Source: Pleurostoma richardsiae
Lineage: Eukaryota > Ascomycota > Sordariomycetes > Calosphaeriales > Pleurostomataceae
Length of the DNA: 64,000 nt
Direction of reading: 5' to 3'
Assembly (NCBI GenBank): GCA_030052745.1
Contig: JANBVO010000012.1
Location: forward strand, 186,001 to 250,000
Part shown: piece after piece, positions 34,141 through 46,631 of the stretch
Position numbering within the stretch: the stretch's first letter is position 1
Layout of the letters: the number at the start of each line of letters is the position of its first letter
The notes under the pieces: model-generated
Told to the model about the DNA's origin: nothing
What the model saw: the letters and a program-made list of their open reading frames with translations, nothing else
Database searches by the model: none
Position numbers and translations under genes: made by a program

Positions 34141-37100
34141 TCAGTAGTACCTGCCATAAGGGGGCTGCTGAGGTGGCGGCTGGCCGTATTGTGGAGGCGG
34201 CGCATAACCTTGAGGGGCAGGAGAGACGCCGTAAGGGCCTGGCTGTGCTGCCCAAACTGGCGTAGCAGCGGGTTCAGGAATAGGTATAGGTATGTGTGCG
34301 GATGGTGGCGCATATTGCACAGGCGCATCCTGGCGGTATACGGCTGGAGGTGGCTCGTATGAACCACTGGAGCCGGGACGAAGGGACGATTGCCTGTAAG
34401 TTACAGAAGCCGGTGCAAGCCTGCCTCGTGCACTGTCATAGGGGCTTTGAGGTCGTCCAGGGTTCGGCGAATCTCGCGATTGGTAAGGGTATTGCGCATA
34501 ATCGGCAGAGGCTTGGCGGTTGTGCGATGGCGCCGTGTGACGAGCTCCGTCACTTCGGATTTCCCTGTCACGGCTATTCTTCCAAGAGGCGTAATCTGGT
34601 ACGGGAGTGTCCCTAAGAAGCCTCACCATAGAGTTAGGATTGAATCGCGTTGATTCATAAGACGAAGCCGGTGGGATCAGTCCCAAGAGGAAGGTGATGT
34701 CCCGGGAAATAGGAGCCGGTCCAGTGTGGTAGGACGCGGAGCTCTGGCCTTGCATTCTGCGTTGCTGGTCAAGGCGTCGGCCAGCCGCGCCTTTCAAGGG
34801 CGACTCGCCACGCTGAAGCTTCCGTGGAGGGTTAAGATCCTCAGGCTCGTCGCCGGGGAATGGCCGCTTTGGCGAATTCGTCATTGGAAGGAACTGAGGA
34901 CGGGGGCTATTCTGCTGCCTGAATGATGGGCGAGGGCTATTCAGGACGGATGCTCGCTGCTCAATAGAGGGCATGATAGCCTTGGGCCGTAGCTGCGCAG
35001 TTGGTGACACGATGATACGGGCAGCAATCGGGTCGAATCTGTCGGCCGAGAACCGAGCGTTAAAGTGGGCAAGCTTCGGATCCTCAGGGAATAGTTCCGC
35101 CATACGCTTCTCTAGCTTGGCGATCTGTGACAGCTCGCCATATTGAGACTCGTACTTGTGGAAGTAAGCATATAGCGGCTTGGCCTTGTGAACCAGTTCC
35201 GGGGTTTGTGTGAGCCTGTTCACGCAGGTCTCAAACACGACACGGGCATCTAGCGGTGACAAAGGGTCAGCAAGCTACGCAAGTCAACTGTGACATTTTG
35301 GGAATGAACGTACTAGTGAAGTCGTCCCGGGAATGGAGGAATTTCAGATATTCAATCATGAAATTCTCGTCCTCAGGGAAAAGCTTAGCACCCCGCTCAA
35401 ATATCTTAGCACCGGCGATGTCTTTGTAGATGTTCCATTCCAAGAGAGCGACCGCCACATAGACGTCACTCGTCAAGCGGCCCCGCTGGCGGGCTTCTGT
35501 AAAGACTTGTCGAAGGCCGCCTAAAGGAGCATTGACTGCACCTTTGCCCTGAATTCTTCGCATGGCTCTTGCCAGAGCAATCCACACGAATGACAGGGTC
35601 CGGGAGATGAGCTGTGTCTGCGCAGAGAAACCTTGCTGTATCGCCTTGACTGCGGCCTGCTTCTCGGCTTCCTTGGATGTGTTGTCCGGGATCTCGCCTT
35701 CATCATCGTCATCAGCGGCCCTATCGCTGCCTGGGTGGTCGTTGACGACTTGTGTGCGGAAGGCTTCTTCAATCTTGGCTACTTCAGCCTTCTCCCGTTC
35801 CTTCACAGTCTTGATGATGTCGTATAGGGTGTCCAAGACTTTCTGGTAAGGAGCACGAACCGCAGAGCCTCGTGCGACCTTGGCGTCATCCCCCTCCTCG
35901 ACAGGGTAGGTCATCTCAATGCGGTCAGCGTGCTTTAGTGCAAGTAGCACGCTTTCCGGGTTTGCCTCGATACCCTGTAGCAGGAACTCAAGACCGACAT
36001 CTTTGCCGTCTTGGATGATGTTATTCTCGAAGCACCATTCTGCTGCCTCAACCCACATCTCCGGCCAGAACCGCAGGGCCATGAGCGCTTGCTTATAGCA
36101 ATGAAGAATACGCTTTTGGAGAAGGGCAGGCTCGTCATCCTTGAGATCCAGCGGGTCTGACTTCTCCCATGCTACCCACTTCTTCCATATCTCAACCTGC
36201 TCCATATACTCCTGATCACCTTCGAAGCCAGGTGCTGGCGGGAGCCGCGGAAGACTCGTGCGGATCAGTCCGCGGGTGATGTTGTCGAGCGCAGTATTGG
36301 CGCTCTTCGCCGACATATAGGCTGGAGACCTCTCCGCTAGGAATTTTCGGCCAGTCATCTTATTGAGACTCATCTCGAATTGGTCATAGTCTCTCCAAAG
36401 CGTGTTGACGTTTGAGATTGGGACACAGACAGCTCTCTGATAAGCCTTTCGCAGCTGGTCCATCTTCTGCTGATCCTGCCAACTGCTGCCTCCTATCTGG
36501 CCCGGCGCGTAGCGGATGAACTGAATGTAATCGGACCAAATCTTACCAGAGTCCTTATCAATTCCGACATTGTCCAGAACGAACTCGTAAGCCTGAGTCA
36601 CTGTCTGACGGGCCTGTCCAGAGGTGTCGCTAAGGTCGTTTCGCCGCCGAATATAGTCAAGATATACCGTCCACAGCTGCACGTTGGGGACTGAGAGGAG
36701 AGATCGGCCGAAGAGGGCTTCGGCTGCCTGAAAGTTGCTCAAACCAATCTCCATCTCCATGTACGCTACCCATACCTCCGCCTACTTGAGAGTCAGCAAC
36801 AGCATGTACCTCTGATAGATCATATCACCACTCACGGCATGAGGAAAGATCGCCAAGAAACGCTCGTACGCTGCTCGGGCGTCTTCAATCTTGTTCCTTC
36901 GGCGGTGCTCAGCAAGCAAGGCGATCCAAGCGTCCATTGCTCCACGAGGATCCTCCTTGATGCGGTCCTCTAGTACACCTATCGTGTCGAGAGGAAGCCT
37001 CGGGGCGGCCGTGGGCAGGGCGAAAGGAGGTTGTGCCGCTTGTCCATTGTTCGCTGGTGTTGTTGACTTGTTGCCGTTGAAGGGGGCGTCTACAGACTCC

Positions 37101-37546
37101 GGTGCGGTAACGACTTCACGCAGGGGCGACCGGGAGTGTGGTCTGGACAGGAGATCCTGACGAGCAGGGCCACTTGAGGCAGGTGTCGCATCCTCGTCCT
37201 CCGAATCGGAATCACCCACTATGAATCCTCCGGCCGTCCTAGGCTTCTTGGGTATCGGCTGCGGGGCAGGCTTCGAATCCAGAGCCTTCTGATCCAGAGG
37301 TTGGGGGGTGGTGGACATGCTAACAGATTCTGGGTCATATTCACCGGAGTCTTCCTCGTCATCCACAGCCACTGCAGAGTCACCTGAGCCATGGAGAGCG
37401 GTCTCAACAGAGAAATCAGGTTCTTGTTCGTTGCTGCTACCCTGCTGGAAGTGGGACGCATGAACATCCTCGTCATTGTAACTCATCTCCTGCGCCCACG
37501 CATTTTCTGCCTGAACAGGCTCAGGATCGGGGAACTCGGTCGCCAT
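34141..37546 (-). CDS. rna14: RNA14, cleavage factor IA subunit (mRNA 3'-end processing)
   Basis: Three exons (37546-36836, 36781-35314 and 35249-34141) join to about 1095 aa. The first 160 residues are acidic and disordered (GGFIVGDSDSEDEDATPASS). HAT repeats then begin (DPRGAMDAWIALLAEHRRRN, ARAAYERFLAIFPHA) and continue through the second exon (GLSNFQAAEALFGRSLLSVP, WLRDY-type helices), with the Suf domain ending near ARVVFETCVNRL. The third exon ends in a long Pro/Gln/Tyr-rich tail (PPPQYGQPPPQQPPYGRYY) and includes the monkeytail-like segment (SRDITFLLGLIPPASSYEST) that binds Rna15. Rna14 dimerises through HAT repeats and bridges Rna15 and Pcf11 in cleavage and polyadenylation in the nucleus. 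The introns are 54-64 bp. It is divergent from asf1 with 885 bp between starts. Confidence 0.92.
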
Positions 37547-38431
37547 GGTCGCGCAATAATCGAGCGGTTTCGAAGATGGAAAGGATGGTCAGGTGAGAGC
37601 AGGCGCGCAGTTCTGCAGTTTGCGCTTCGCACGCGGCTTCGTAACGCTTGGTGGGACGACCCTGCCTCAGCGCAGTGGCCGCTGTGCTGGCCTGTATCCG
37701 CGGTGAAGGATAATTTAGAGGGACGTGCTACAGGAAGGAGAGTCTCTGCCGCAGGGTAGGGTCGACGTTGCTGAAGAGTCGAGCTTGCCTAGAAAGAGGC
37801 TGCCCAAGTAACCGCACCACGCCAAAGGCAAGTCAAGAGAAAATGCACAGCTGCAACAAACTCCTGTAGTTGTATGCGGCTAACAAGCAGCTCTTCTGTG
37901 AAGAACAGAATAGGAGAAAAGGCAATCGAGAAGAAGCCGAGAAAGACGCGGGCGTTGCTGATGGGGGGTGAGGAAGACAGGAGAGAAGGAGGCCATCCGA
38001 AAAGCGTCACAATAGAGGACAATAAAGTACCACTGCGTTGTTCCCATCTGAGGATGGTTTTGACAAGGAAGCTCCAGAGGCCAGCCGCACTAAGCGATTC
38101 AGGGACTAGCGGCAGGCCTGGGCGGTGAGGTCATGCCAAAGCACAGATGGTTTTCTGCCGGTACGTACCTCCCACCGCTATGTCGGTCGCGTCCCGCCAG
38201 CCTCTTTACGCGGTCGATTAATTGGCGTCGTGAGAAGAAGCGCGTCTGCCCTCGAAACACACACTTTCCTTTTCTCATTTTCCCACCACATAAGGACCCG
38301 ACCTTCTCTTCATCCTGCACAACTCCCATCCTCCTCGCACCATCCAACGTCTCCCTTCGACCGTTCCTCTGCATAACCGCACGTGCAGCCTTGATCATCG
38401 CCGACCCGACTTCGTTGATCCCACCTTCAAG
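37547..38431. promoter_or_regulatory. divergent promoter region of rna14 and asf1
   Basis: This 885-bp spacer has no coding signal of its own. The last 160 bases before asf1 are C/T-rich (for example TCCCATCCTCCTCGCACC), consistent with an asf1 leader. Confidence 0.5.
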
Positions 38432-39467
38432 ATGTCTGTCGTATCGCTTCTCGGGGTTAACGTCCAGAACAACCCTGCAAAATTTACGGACAAGTACGAG
38501 TTTGAGATCACATTTGAATGCCTGGAGCCGCTTCAGAAAGGTATGTGACGCGCCGTACCTCCTCCGCCCTATCAGTCTATCTTGTCTGACTTGATCGCTG
38601 CAGATCTTGAGTGGAAGCTGACTTACGTCGGCTCGGCCACCTCGTATGTGCCTCTGCTCACCCCCCATCCACGACAAGTCAGACCCTCTAACACAACGGA
38701 GCAGCGATCAGCATGACCAGGAGCTTGACAGCCTCCTTGTGGGGCCTATCCCGGTTGGCGTGAACAAGTTCATTTTCGAAGCCGATGCTCCTGACACCAA
38801 GCGCATTCCTGATGCGGAGATTCTCGGCGTCACCGTCATCCTTCTAACCTGCGCCTACGACGGACGGGAGTTCGTCCGCGTAGGCTATTATGTCAACAAT
38901 GAGTACGATTCGGATGAGCTGAATGCGGACCCACCCGCGAAGCCCATCATTGATAGAATACGCCGCAATGTCCTAGCTGAGAAGCCGCGCGTGACTCGGT
39001 TCGCTATAAAGTGGTATGTTATCCTCTATGTATGATGTTCTCGAGTACCCGACCTGACTGAGGAATTATTTTCTAGGGACTCTGAAGCGTCTGCACCTGC
39101 CGAATTCCCTCCCGAGCAGCCTGAGGCCGACCTTGTCGCCGACGAGGAGGAGTACGGTGCTGAGGAGGTCGAGGAGGAGGACGAAGAGGAAATCGCTGAT
39201 GGCGCTGCTGAGACCAACGGTGAGGAGGCCGCTGCGCAGGACTCTGAGATGGGCGGCGTCGAGAATGGTGAGAATGGCGAGAACGGTGCCGAAGAGGACG
39301 AGCTGTCCGACGATGGCAGTGTCGATATTGAGGGCGAGAGCGAGGATGAGCTTGACGAGGAGGAAGATGCCGAGGAAGAGGCTGCTGAGGGCGATGAGAT
39401 GGAGGTAGACTCCGACAAGCCCGCCGGCGGTGCTCCCAAGGCCACTGCTGAAGTCATATCCCACTGA
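38432..39467 (+). CDS. asf1: ASF1 histone H3-H4 chaperone
   Basis: Four exons (38432-38540, 38604-38643, 38705-39013 and 39077-39467) give about 282 aa. The second exon is only 40 bp. The immunoglobulin-like core is strongly conserved: [72 protein letters not shown] and VGYYVNNEY. The core ends with RFAIKWD, after which a roughly 125-residue acidic tail runs to the stop ([20 protein letters not shown]), as in other ascomycete Asf1 proteins. Asf1 delivers H3-H4 dimers to CAF-1 and HIRA and supports H3K56 acetylation in the nucleus. Every splice site is GTATGT with a normal acceptor. Confidence 0.95.
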
Positions 39468-41002
39468 GGAATTGGCGCCTGCGCCAGGGGACACCCGGGC
39501 GTTTCTTTCTTTCACACCTCTGACCTTGATATCCCCTCTGATTGTTTGATGTATTTTCCTTTGTCGTAGCTGGACTTTATGAACGCACTGGATGGATGAC
39601 TGAGATAATTACGCATTACGGAAGGCTCATGCTGTTTACGAGGGAGTCGCGCTGAGAACGGCTTCACCGCTGGGCAACTCATAGACCATATACCAATCAA
39701 TGAAAGCAACACACCGTGTCCGTCACTCTATTCGTCCTTTTGCAACCGCTAGCCACAGCGACAAGCATTGTACATATACCTACGTGTCTCGCTTTTGTGG
39801 CAAGCTCTTGGGGACATACAATCGTAGGAACACTAGTCCACATACGCCTCTCTGGTAGGAGAAACTGGAAAGGGTGTGTAGGGTAAGTAGGCAAATATAT
39901 ATCGTACAGAGATGCCTAGCAGATCAGACAGCAGACTCTCCTCTCCAATATAACTAATGCAAGACACACAAGACCTTGCACTCGTGTCCTCCTTTCCAAC
40001 AGCCATTTCTAGGCTGGAGCACGAACTACCTCCCCAAGACGTACTCGCGACGGGAAGGGCATTTAGTAAAGCGTAGAACCTTTAAAGGGGCAATGTCGAA
40101 GTTTCACTTCCCCCATATGAGGCTGTGCCGCTGCTTGCGGCCAGGAAACCGGAAAATGCGCTCTGGCGCAAGACTCACAACGTCTGCCAGGAATCCTGAC
40201 ACTTTGTTGTCGATGGATGGAGTTACTGCGTCGTTGGTATCTGGACTCGACGTCAGACTAGTCGGGTCAATTGCAGCGGACACTGCCTCCCGTCAGCATG
40301 TAGGGATGGGAATCCTTCGCAGCAGAGGATCCGGCCGAGAGAGAAATGCAAAGGCAACGAACCGTCAGCAAGGCCTGGCCTTGCGCTGAGAGCTGAGTGG
40401 CTGATGAGCCAATCAGAGCACGGCCGGCCCCTGAAAGAGGCATCCGGGCCGTCGCGTAAGGCATCAAGTTGGCGGCTCAGGCAGCTAGACGCCCGTCAGA
40501 AGGACCGTTGACCGGTTGAGATCTTCATACTTCATCAAACAGGGGATCCCATTGGATTTACTCGAATCCTTTTGCATCTCTTGCGGTGGCACAGCCATGC
40601 GGTACGTGGATGTTGTTGCGTATGGCGTCCTGAGGTGGGTTAAGGCCTGCTTCTATGGTTTCCTAGCTGGCGCTTCGATGGGCAATAAGTATTCCCAAGG
40701 ACCAGCAGTCGAGGGAGCCTCTTGGTCTGCATCTTCTTTTCCTTTGCTGCTTGGTCTTCCTTCTCTCTGTCTGCGTCGGCCTCTATCCTAAGGCTCTCTC
40801 CGTCTTCTCATCGTATCCTCTCCTGCTGCCTTCCCACTTCACGGGAATCCGAATCTCTGTCTCTCTCCCTCTCTCTGTTATCACTCTCTGCGTTAAGCAT
40901 ACCTTGGAACGGAGTAGCAACACCTCGTCCTACCTAAGTCTACCTGCCAGACGTTTTACGGGGCCGTCAAAGCTCGTCATCTACTAACTTGGTGCGGTGA
41001 AT
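39468..41002. other. intergenic, no gene recognised
   Basis: This holds the asf1 3' flank and the promoter of the seven-helix protein. A CCAAT word (GAGCCAATCAG, near 40407-40417) is the only element noticed. The last 200 bases are C/T-rich. Confidence 0.5.
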
Positions 41003-41912
41003 ATGACGTCCGCGGACACAGCCTTCGCCGCGGTGGTACTCAGCATCTACACAGCTCTCTCCGTCCCGACCATCTATGTCACGTACCGCCACGGGATCAA
41101 GGGCTGGGCCTTCCTGGGTTGGGGCTTCCTCTTCATCTTCTGCACTCTGAAAATTGTCGGCAGCGCTCTGCAGATATCGAACCCGAGGAGTACAGGCGCC
41201 GCGATCGTCAGCAGCGTCGGGCTATCGCCCTTGACGTTAGCCCTCGGCGGCGTCCTACATGAAGCGTACGTGATGAACACCCCGGGGTGACAAACAGGCG
41301 GACAAGGAAGAAAGCGATTGTCATTCAAACGCGAAATAACATGCTGACATCCCACTTGGGATATCTAGACGCCACAACCTTTTCGACCTCACGACACAGC
41401 AAGTGCAGTGGGAGACCATCGGGTACCTCATCCTGCACATTCTCGTTGGGGCAGCCATCGGCCCGCTCGCGGCGGGAGCCTCAAACATCCCGAGTGACAT
41501 TTCCAGCCCGAGCAAACTGAGGTCAGACTATGACATGGCGGGCGCTGGGGCGGTCATCATGCTCCTCATAGTCGCAGGCGTCTTCGCAAAGGCACTTACG
41601 TCGCGCGCCGGTAACGATGCCCAGAGCCAGTCCACGGTGCCCGGCCGGCGGCGGCGGCAGCAACTCGGCGGCCGTCTGGTGTCGGCGGTTCTGGTTGCGG
41701 CGGCGTTCCTCGCGATCAGGGTTATTGCCTCGGTGGTCTACTTCTTTTCAAGGAATCAGAACCTGAACCCCGTTGGAGGGAACTGGGCGTACCACGTGTG
41801 CATGTACTTCCTCCCTGAGCTGGCGGCGGCGCTGGTACTCCTGACGGCTGGGCTGGCGACCAGAGGGGTTACGAGGGAGAAGGAGGTAGAGGGGCCGGTT
41901 CAGCTGAGCTGA
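41003..41912 (+). CDS. seven-helix integral membrane protein (DUF7702-like)
   Basis: Exons 41003-41265 and 41369-41912 join (GAAGC|GTACGT ... ATCTAG) to about 268 aa. Hydrophobicity gives seven likely helices: near residues 7-28 (FAAVVLSIYTALSVPTIYVT), 35-55, 62-86, 104-125 (IGYLILHILVGAAIGPLAAG), 145-163 (AVIMLLIVAGVFAKAL), 185-208 (VSAVLVAAAFLAIRVIASVV) and 225-248. The loops are short and the tail is charged (TREKEVEGPVQLS). This layout fits a family of small fungal seven-helix proteins of unknown function now grouped as DUF7702. There is no signal for GPCR-type ligand binding. The family name comes from overall resemblance and is not certain. It lies upstream of the MFS gene on the same strand, with about 1.5 kb between. 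Confidence 0.75.
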
Positions 41913-42351
41913 TGAAGGTGGTCCCGTGGACGATTGGGCTCCTGTACGCTTGGCGTCGCTGTAGTGGACATGTTAGTAGCTAGGGAAGGGTTTGGTTGGT
42001 AAATGGGCGTCCTTAGGAACTAGAGAACAAGGAATGAGACGGTGATTAGGAGACTGATTCGAGGCCCATCTTGACAACTGGTGCAGTGCCATGTGTGCAA
42101 CTCTATCTTCACCTCCATAGAAAGCGCCTCCCATAACATTCCAGCAGTTCTCGACGGTAACCTGCCCACGGATACCGACCGATCAGGTACTTTTACGTTT
42201 CGAACCTCGGTCGAATGGGCAACCCCGCGTACAGGGGGTAGTCGTCTGTTCCATGACGCATGTGCACTTGGCACTCGAGCTGTGAGGGTACAGGAGGGAT
42301 TCGGGCTAGTAGTTATGCTTTCCAGCCAACAGGATCGGCCCCTCTAGCACC

Positions 42352-42609
42352 CTAGAGAGACGGAATTGGACCGCTGGAGGGTGCATTTATGCGGGCAGGG
42401 ATGTCCTTCATGTCGGAGACCTTGGCCATTCTCGACCCATAGTGTCGGCGCAGAGAGTCGTAGTGGGAGAGAGCGCCGGCGAGGCGCAAACGACACAGAT
42501 ATGCACAGAGGATAAGCAGGCCAATGGTGAGACCGCCCAGAATTCCTTTTGAGATGCAGATGCGTCGGCTAGTGAGGTGGTGACCTGATGTGAGCGCACG
42601 CACAACTCA
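42352..42609 (-). CDS. possible last exon of a single-pass membrane protein
   Basis: Read on the minus strand after a plausible acceptor (CTCACATCAG), an open frame gives a basic stretch (LTSRRICISK), a strong hydrophobic helix (GILGGLTIGLLILCAYLC), a basic stop-transfer (RLRLAGALSHYDSLRRHYGS) and a short tail ending GPIPSL before a stop at 42352-42354. A good donor (CTCTAC|GTATGT) lies upstream at about 42655, but its phase does not match simply, so the upstream exon is not established. If real, it is a type I or tail-anchored membrane protein of unknown role. Confidence 0.3.
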
Positions 42610-43123
42610 TTCCCTTCCCCTTCCTTCCCTTCCTCTCCCCACACTACATACGTAGAGGTCGTGTCGTTTCCGGGGAGGTTGGAAATAGCTTCGGCGTCGA
42701 TGCCTCAACACGGACTGGCAGGGCTCGGCGTGGCTGCTGGGGCTCGCTGGGCGCGCTGGGCAAGCGGCGAGAAGTACCGGAATCTCGAACATTTCCCCGC
42801 AACACGCTAATTTAGGGTTCTTACCCCGCCCAACCACCCCTGTCGCATGTCGAGCTTAACGATACCTCTCCCTGTTCGCCATACGGGGGAGATAGACAGG
42901 ACATGGCCGCGATGTGCAGGTACATGTTATCTCCAGAGCAGCACGGGAGCGGCGATGGCCAAGCGGCCAACCCGGGGAGACGCCTCCAAAGTGCGACGCC
43001 ACCCTCGGCATTTTGTGTTGGGCGCATATTGGAGAAGCAATATGCTCCCGCCCGTCGACGCTTGACGCACAATGTCTCTCCTCGGCTCGTTGGAGTGACC
43101 TGTCGTGGCGATCCCGGGTCTTC

Positions 43124-43130
43124 TATATAA
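43124..43130 (+). promoter_or_regulatory. TATA box upstream of the MFS gene
   Basis: TATATAA lies about 250 bp before the MFS start codon in GC-rich surroundings, with a C/T-rich leader between them. Its function is inferred from the match and position. Confidence 0.45.
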
Positions 43131-43378
43131 GAAGGGTGGGATCGCTCAGGTATAGCCTGTTTGGTATCTGAGGGGATCCCACGACCAGACTCTCTTGCTC
43201 AATTCCCTTATAAGGGTCCGTGTTCCTGGTTCCTGGTCTCCTAGGCGGCCCTCGATTGTTACTCCTTTTTATACCTGGGGTTTCAGGCGCCTAATCTCAC
43301 TTGGTTCTTGACATTCCTTGGTCTTCTCTCCCTCCGCATCAGCTTGGGTTAAGTGACTCTTAAAAAAGAAACACCAGC

Positions 43379-45163
43379 ATGGACCACGACAGCGAGAAAG
43401 CTGGCATTGAGGAAGTCCAGCATGTCGAGGCTTATCGGGTCAAGTCCGGTGCAGGCTCTGGCGCTGTGCCAGACTTTGACTTCACGCCGGAGGAGCAGCG
43501 CAACATCATCCGCCGTGTCGACCGCCGGCTTGTCGTCACGGTCGGAGCCATGTACTGCGTGTCATTGATGGATCGCACGAACCTCGGTGCGGCAAACATC
43601 GCTGGTATGAGCGAGGAGCTCATGCTCATCGGCGAGCGATATGTAGGTTGACTGCCGTGGCACCGCATGAAGCTACACAGGCCGCTGACCTCAGGATTCC
43701 AGTCCATCATCTCATTGGTCTTCTTCGTCACATATGTCGTCTTCCAGCCCCCGTCCACTGTCATCGTCCGCAAGATCGGCCCCAGAATCCACCTTGCCGC
43801 CATCACCCTTCTCTGGGGGGCGTGCATGATTGGTATGGGCTTCGTCAAGAAATGGGGCCAAATGGCTGGCCTCCGGGTCCTGCTGGGCATACTGGAAGCT
43901 GGCTTCTTCCCTAGTTGTGTTTATCTCCTGAGCACATGGTACACTCGGTGTAAGCATCAAGACTCTTGACAGCGCTATTGCTTGAACAGGAATCTAACAC
44001 GGAGAGAAACAGATGAGGTTGGAAAGAGATACTCTGCCTTTTACTTGCTCGGCTCCGTCGCCTCAGCCTTTGCTGGCATCCTGGCATATGGAGTTCGTCT
44101 ACCTTACTTATCCCTCCCACGTTCTTACCACACTAACCTCTCGTCTTCCCTGATAGCTCATGCATATGGGCGGGCTGGCCAATCTCACCGGCTGGCGATG
44201 GATTTTTATCATGATGGGCATCATTACCTGTCTCTTGGGCATCGCTGGGTACTGGCTCCTTGTGGACTTCCCAGACTCGAAGAGAGCGTCGTGGCGCTTC
44301 CTTGGTGATCGCGAGCGGGCTTGGGTCGTTGCCCGCGTCAACGCCGATCGTGGTGATGCCCATATCCAGCCATTCAGCATGGCCAAGTTCCTGCGAGCCG
44401 GTCTGGACATCAAGATCTGGGCCTACGCACTAATCTTCTTCAACACAACCACCATAACCTACGCACTCGCATACTTCCTTCCCCTGATCCTAATCGGGAA
44501 CCTGGGCTTCAGTGTCGGCGAGGCCCAGTGCCTGGTCGCTCCCCCATACGCGCTGGCGGGGATCGTCATGTTCGTCTCCGGGTGGGTGGGAGACCGCTAC
44601 CGCATCAGGGGCCCCATCATCATCTTCAACATGGTGCTCTGCGTCATTGGCCTGCCCATCATGGGCTTCCACAAGGACTCGGCGGTGCGCTACTTTGGTG
44701 TGTTCCTGACCACGGCGGGCGCCAACGCCAACGTCCCGGCTGCCATGTCCTACCAGGCGAACAACATCCGCGGGCAGTGGAAGCGGGCCTTCTGTAGTGC
44801 GACTCTGGTTGGTATGGGCGGCGTGGGCGGCATCGCTGGCAGCTTGGTGTTCAGGTAAGGTCTCATTGGCGGCCATAGGGCGGCGTGACATGCCTTGCTG
44901 ACAGGCGATATGTGCACAGGTCCCAAGATGCACCGTTCTACAAGCCGGGCCTGTATGCCTGCCTCGCTTGTGCCATTCTGAACATCGTTCTTGTGACGAT
45001 CCTCAGTATCGCGTTCTGGGTCTTGAATGGACACGCAGATAAGGGGAAGAAGGAGCTAGAGAGCGGCGATGTAAGTGCCGCCACGTTGCCAATCATTTGT
45101 AACAGATAACTGAGTTCTTTAATACAGGAGAATTATCAGCCGGGATTTCGCTATACTTATTAG
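43379..45163 (+). CDS. MFS permease, Dal5/allantoate-type anion:cation symporter
   Basis: Six exons (43379-43642, 43703-43949, 44013-44092, 44157-44854, 44920-45070 and 45128-45163) give about 491 aa. The N-terminal cytosolic tail (about 55 residues) leads to helix 1 and the family signature MDRTNLGAANIAGM. Conserved blocks follow: STWYTRYEVGKRYSAFYLLG across an exon junction, GGLANLTGWRWIFIMMG, and WVGDRYRIRG between helices 8 and 9. Twelve helices can be placed. The last exon encodes only eleven residues. Dal5-type permeases carry allantoate, ureidosuccinate, nicotinate, vitamins or small peptides with protons; the substrate here is unknown. Intron 3 begins with the rarer donor GTTCGT. An alternative acceptor 15 bp upstream of exon 5 would add five residues. 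Confidence 0.9.
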
Positions 45164-46631
45164 TGTTCGAAGGGCGTGTCACTTTGAGGTCCTGGCTGTC
45201 TTATGTCCAAGAGACCTCCCCCTTACATTATTGGATCGGGGACCCGTCCTCTTATGCCGAATCGTGTGGCTTAGTTTGTCTTGGTTCCTTTAGGATTGTT
45301 GTCCATCGTGCTCTGAGGGAGCAGAGCGAGACAATTGAACCCTAAGACAGATTCAAACCTAATTCCATGACACTTTTCGCGAGGCTCGATGAGAGGGAGT
45401 GTGCTTGGACCTCCTCTGACCTAAAGATCCTATTCTCCGCGCCCTTGCCTCTGTTAGTGCCTGCCTTTACTGCCCGCTCAATGTAGCCATCACATCTGGC
45501 CTGAGAGCTCTAAGTCGGCGGGCCACGCCGAGACTGCATTGAGAAACTTATGCTGTTGTGGCAGTGCAGGACCAAGGCACGTACCTTTTACATAAGCTGC
45601 GGGCCTGACTTAGTGGCCTAATCGGGCATGTGGGTCCTCTTGCCGCAGATCCCGCCAGCCCGTCGCCAGTGATTGGCCCAGGCTCATTACCAGTTGCGAC
45701 CAGTCAACGGCGGCCCGTCCAATAATAGCGTGGCGCGCGTTTGTTTCGACGGCGTTCAGAAACGCGAGACACGAAGACGACGGCCAAGATGAAGGGGAGC
45801 TCCAAGGGTCCTCGCCGGCCTGTCCAGGCGCTTATTCAGGGCCCAATCTCTCTGTGACTCCCGGTGCTGCTCCCATTGACGGCACCTGACATCGGCCGGA
45901 CCCAGAACGGTCTGCGGCCGTCGAGGACCATCCACTTGCAGCAACCTAAGTCGTCGCCTCGCTGCCAGTGCCGCCGGCATTGGACCTCGTTGATCGTTGT
46001 CGACCTGGCCTGCGTCCTGGTCTCATCTAAACTCCCCGGGGCATCGTTCTACCATCATGCTATGGCATCTCTCTTCCCCCCAGGGGCCACGCCATTCCCC
46101 TTCGGCTTTGGGCCAGCTAAGGCTGGAGCGTGGCCGGGCTCTCGTGGCCGTCCGTTTGCTCGTGTCGTGTCTGATGTCTTACAGACATACAAAAGCGGCT
46201 GGGATCCTCGGAGTCACGTCGAGCTTCTCCCACTTATGAGAAACTCATACGTGCGTTGTGTCATCAGTCTTCTCGGGCATCTCCTTGGTGCCTCACAATC
46301 GTTTTATTCCTTGACATTCTTTTGCTCATCCTTCGCAGGGCAGCCTGTTTCTCTCGTTTCTAGAGTTTTGAAGCATCTCCATACTATCTCTCTCTTTCTA
46401 TCTCTCTCTGTGTGTCTTTTGTCTGTCTCTCCTTTCTTGGCGGCACAGGCTGTTTGCTCTGCTCGACTCCTTCCACGATCTACAGGAACTGCCGATTCAT
46501 TCTCTGTCGCAAGTTCCGCGTCGAACTAAGTCCGGTCGCCTTGCACGGTTCTAATATTTCCCGAATTGTTGATCAACCAGGGCATTTACGCATCTTCTCA
46601 TTCACATCGCTGTCTCCTAATATCTGAAGTC
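45164..46631. other. long leader/promoter region of the wall-protein gene
   Basis: There is no supported gene. A 221-codon plus frame (45864-46529) has biased composition and no domain; it may be an upstream frame in the leader or chance. A pyrimidine-rich tract with CTCTCT and TGTGTG runs occurs at about 46385-46437. Confidence 0.45.

Larger units (their letters stand above)
41913..43378. other. intergenic with possible minus-strand gene; MFS promoter at right
   Basis: Apart from the minus-strand membrane peptide and TATA box listed separately, nothing is recognised here. 42.7-43.1 kb holds overlapping open frames on both strands that look like GC-driven shadows. Confidence 0.4.

Noticed and set aside
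39066-39515. 149-codon minus-strand frame over the asf1 tail
   Set aside because: The acidic repeat codons of the ASF1 tail read backwards produce a hydrophobic-looking frame; there is no gene evidence.
45864-46529. 221-codon plus-strand frame before the wall-protein gene
   Set aside because: There is no domain, it ends in pyrimidine-rich simple sequence, and it lies in a probable leader; kept only as a possible upstream frame.
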